Shown here one piece after another: positions 64,000 through 64,000 of a stretch of DNA of 64,000 nt. Numbering within the stretch: position 1 is the first letter of the stretch; each line of letters starts with the position of its first letter. This DNA is from Leptolyngbya sp. FACHB-261 (lineage in GTDB: Bacteria > Cyanobacteriota > Cyanobacteriia > FACHB-261). The stretch covers positions 434,001 to 498,000 of the forward strand of contig NZ_JACJPL010000031.1 of NCBI RefSeq assembly GCF_014696065.1. The letters are read 5' to 3'. The position numbers and the translations under genes are program-made. The notes beneath the pieces were generated by a model. It saw only the letters and a program-made list of their open reading frames with translations, ran no database searches and was not told the DNA's origin.

Positions 64000-64000
64000 C

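Overview
The window is chromosomal DNA from a phycobilisome-containing cyanobacterium. The evidence is a complete phycocyanin operon (cpcBACDEF plus four cpcG-type linkers), an aerobic Mg-protoporphyrin cyclase (acsF), two clpP genes, several small cyanobacterial protein families and scattered GCGATCGC (HIP1) octamers. The cpc gene order with four tandem cpcG genes, one carrying a C-terminal membrane helix (CpcL type), resembles that known from Anabaena/Nostoc, but the sequence alone does not fix the genus. I saw no rRNA, tRNA, CRISPR array or transposase.

Layout. 1-8.4 kb: 3' part of a secreted 5'-nucleotidase/RTX protein, small membrane proteins, an MFS transporter, a lipoprotein with SppA, and an RluD-type pseudouridine synthase. 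8.4-16.5 kb: the cpc operon with a long leader, several intercistronic hairpins and a strong terminator. 16.5-21.7 kb: a CsoR/InrS-like metal regulator, a GT9 glycosyltransferase, an alpha/beta hydrolase, two clpP genes and an ArsR-SRPBCC pair. 21.7-32 kb: a kinase with six GAF domains, a GT39 membrane glycosyltransferase, a large lipoprotein and a Tat-type acetamidase/formamidase. 32-40.5 kb: acsF with a beta-rich secreted protein, a secreted protein with Asp-rich loops, a YgiT/DUF4258 toxin-antitoxin-like pair, a peroxiredoxin-like protein, a divergent GH13 enzyme and a WGxxGxxG low-complexity protein. 40.8-45.4 kb: a Ser/Thr kinase with TPRs, a SIMPL protein, a microbial rhodopsin with a TSD motif (predicted inward anion pump) and an HExxH protein. 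45.5-51.5 kb: MFS, EgtC and EgtB (ergothioneine pathway), an FkbM methyltransferase, a TIGR04283-type glycosyltransferase and a DUF547 protein. 51.7-56.6 kb: EamA, an NAD(P)-binding protein, DUF2470, a Cys-rich small protein, a FinO-like small protein and an MFS transporter. 56.7-64 kb: a CHASE-type kinase lacking its first membrane helix, a hydrolase attached to a decaying BMP-type ABC importer, an OmpR-type regulator and a partial secreted protein.

How it fits together. The cpc block encodes both phycocyanin subunits, rod linkers, the alpha-subunit chromophore lyase and four ways of anchoring rods, one of them probably to the thylakoid membrane. The rhodopsin would be a second, chlorophyll-independent light-driven system, whose TSD residues predict chloride (or other anion) import. 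EgtB and EgtC imply ergothioneine synthesis, but EgtD is not in view. The ABC importer at 59.7-62.1 kb looks non-functional: its binding protein is truncated, its ATPase is frameshifted and no permease is present, although the coupled hydrolase is intact. Statements about function rest on motif recognition without database searches.
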